This document shows, piece by piece, positions 62,675 through 64,000 of a DNA stretch of 64,000 bases. This DNA is from Marinibium conchae (GTDB lineage Bacteria > Pseudomonadota > Gammaproteobacteria > Enterobacterales > Alteromonadaceae), in contig NZ_JADNRN010000002.1 of assembly GCF_015595035.1 (NCBI RefSeq), positions 326,647 through 390,646 of the forward strand, read 5' to 3'. The stretch's first letter is position 1. The number at the start of each line of letters is the position of its first letter. A program made the translations under genes and the position numbers. A model generated the notes under the pieces. The model was not told the origin of the DNA. It searched no databases and saw nothing but the letters and a program-made list of their open reading frames with translations.

Positions 62675-64000
62675 CTAACTGCTGCAAGATAACGAAATGC
62701 CTTTGGATGACGTATCGGGGGCTTTAGCAAATTGCGCCATGCCTTGTTGCTCGCTAAACGGTTGCTTAAGTGCCTCAAGTAAAGCCTCACATAAGGAAAA
62801 GTCATCTTCTTCTGCGGCTGCAATTGCTGCTTGGGCAAGATGGTTTCTAAGTACGTATTTAGGGTTGACCGCGAGCATACGACTTTGTATTTGCTCCCAC
62901 GATAGGTCATCTATTTTCATGACTATATTTATCACTTCATGATAATTAACGCACCATTGACGTACTCGGTTTGCGTCTATGAAGTCGTCAGATAATGCAT
63001 TGTAATTTCGATCTTTAATAAGAAGTAAGCGTTCACTTAATAGACGAAATGGAATGTGATAATCCGCCTTCTCATCTTTTAAAATATTAAGCCACTCATG
63101 TACTAAGTTGTCTATTTCATTGGCTAGTTTGTCATCATTCGTGTCGTCGCCATCGCCGCCATTGTTGGAATTTGCATTGAGACTGGATATCGACAAACCC
63201 AAACGTGCGCGAACCAGACTTTGGTATTCATTCACCAAACACGGCTCGTAAGTGCTTAGTATTTCTTTTAATTCTTCAATCTCGACGAAGGGAGTAAAGG
63301 CATGCGCCAAGGCGTTTAAGTTCCATAGTCCAATACTCGGTTGTTGATCGAAAGCGTAGCGACCCGAGTGATCAGAACGATTACAAACATAGTTCGGAAT
63401 AAAGTCATCAAGAAACGCATAGGGTCCGTAATCGAAGGTAATGCCATGAATGCTCATATTGTCGGTGTTCATCACACCATGGTTGAAGCCATAAGCCTGC
63501 CATTTGGCAATCATCAACGCAGTAGACCGCACGATTTTTAATAACATGGCAGCATGCGACGAAGCACAGTCTTGGAAATGGTGTGTGAAACAGAAGGCGA
63601 AAAGAGCGTCTAGCTGTGACGTTTGTTTGCTGTGGTAGTAATACTCAAAATGCCCGAAACGGATGTGACTTGGGCAGGTGCGGATCATCATAGCACCGCG
63701 CTCGCGCTGTTCTCTCACAACAGGCTCGTGAGAGCTAATTAGGCAAAGCGAACGAGAGCTTGGAATGCCCAAAGCATGCAGGGCCTCACCTGCTAAGTAT
63801 TCACGAATGGTTGATCGTAACACAGCTCTACCGTCGGCATGGCGGCTATAAGGAGTTGGGCCGGCTCCTTTTAAATGAAGATCTATCAGTTGCCCATCAC
63901 TGTTCTTAATTTCTCCAAGTAGAAGCCCGCGCCCGTCGCCTAAATTTGGATTCCATTGGCCAAATTGATGCCCGCCGTACTTTTGTGCGATGCTCTTATC
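62675..64000 (-). CDS. selO: SelO (YdiU) family protein AMPylase, N-terminus beyond window
   Basis: The frame is open to the right edge, so the N-terminal part is missing. Visible residues: QKYGGHQFGQWNPNLGDGRG, HLKGAGPTPYSR, GFNHGVMNTDNMSIHG and FDYGPYAFLD (the pseudokinase metal-binding Asn/Asp). The C-terminus ends SCSS with the conserved Cys, a selenocysteine in some relatives. SelO transfers AMP to proteins in oxidative-stress control. An Asn/Gly/Asp-rich insert (NSNNGGDGDDTNDD) in the second half is unusual. Confidence 0.94.
   Translation of the reverse strand, partial: DKSIAQKYGGHQFGQWNPNLGDGRGLLLGEIKNSDGQLIDLHLKGAGPTPYSRHADGRAVLRSTIREYLAGEALHALGIPSSRSLCLISSHEPVVREQRERGAMMIRTCPSHIRFGHFEYYYHSKQTSQLDALFAFCFTHHFQDCASSHAAMLLKIVRSTALMIAKWQAYGFNHGVMNTDNMSIHGITFDYGPYAFLDDFIPNYVCNRSDHSGRYAFDQQPSIGLWNLNALAHAFTPFVEIEELKEILSTYEPCLVNEYQSLVRARLGLSISSLNANSNNGGDGDDTNDDKLANEIDNLVHEWLNILKDEKADYHIPFRLLSERLLLIKDRNYNALSDDFIDANRVRQWCVNYHEVINIVMKIDDLSWEQIQSRMLAVNPKYVLRNHLAQAAIAAAEEDDFSLCEALLEALKQPFSEQQGMAQFAKAPDTSSKGISLSCSS

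Noticed and set aside
1-64000. CRISPR arrays, tRNA, rRNA, integron integrase, complete insertion sequences
   Set aside because: None was recognised: no regularly spaced repeats, no cloverleaf or rRNA motifs, no intI and no intact transposase. Short RNAs without motifs could be missed by eye.

Overview
The window reads as chromosome of a marine gammaproteobacterium, most likely an Alteromonadales/Alteromonadaceae member (Alteromonas, Glaciecola or Paraglaciecola type). This is inferred from moderate GC, TonB-receptor/PepSY iron uptake, an assimilatory nitrate cluster controlled by NasS/NasT, KdgF/KdgK uronate catabolism, split PntAA-PntAB-PntB transhydrogenase and many c-di-GMP proteins. No rRNA, tRNA, CRISPR or integrase gene was seen.

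Layout. (1) 1-11.5 kb is an accessory island. It holds a remnant ORF, a two-gene minus-strand operon (a 1367-aa membrane-anchored TPR/PIN-type protein plus a 618-aa partner, a candidate conflict system), and a eukaryotic-looking AFG1 ATPase gene of different base composition set between roughly 85-bp direct repeats. Next comes a four-cassette integron array with recognisable attC sites but no integrase (CALIN type), followed by one cassette-like gene in inverted orientation. A 30-bp perfect palindrome and a dispersed hairpin repeat also lie here. (2) 11.6-15.2 kb: a chemoreceptor and an orphan periplasmic protein, bracketed by a 51-bp direct repeat. (3) 15.2-21.8 kb: LysR regulator divergent from an MFS exporter and an RND pump (no TolC partner here), ended by a strong terminator next to an IS91 remnant. 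(4) 22.1-32.2 kb: hybrid histidine kinase, S9 peptidase, TonB receptor/PepSY iron-uptake operon with a Fur-box candidate, two small exported proteins and a possible DNA-binding protein.

(5) 32.3-47.4 kb: a complete nitrate/nitrite assimilation region. nirB-nirD-nasA-cobA-ybiB, then nasT-nasS, then nrtA-nrtB-nrtD-porin. Both structural operons start with a sigma-54-like promoter (GG-N10-G[C/T]) followed by hairpins and an intrinsic terminator just before the first gene, the architecture expected for ANTAR (NasT) antitermination. Together they import nitrate, reduce it to nitrite and ammonium, and make the sirohaem precursor needed by NirB.

(6) 47.5-52.9 kb: FCD-type GntR regulator divergent from kdgF-kdgK, with inverted-repeat operators over the promoter, then the pnt transhydrogenase operon. 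(7) 53.0-64.0 kb: small membrane peptide, ATP-grasp enzyme, nitrilase, diguanylate cyclase with response regulator, DUF3300 protein, PagL-like outer-membrane protein, ribA, a large DISM-GGDEF-EAL protein, and selO running off the right edge.
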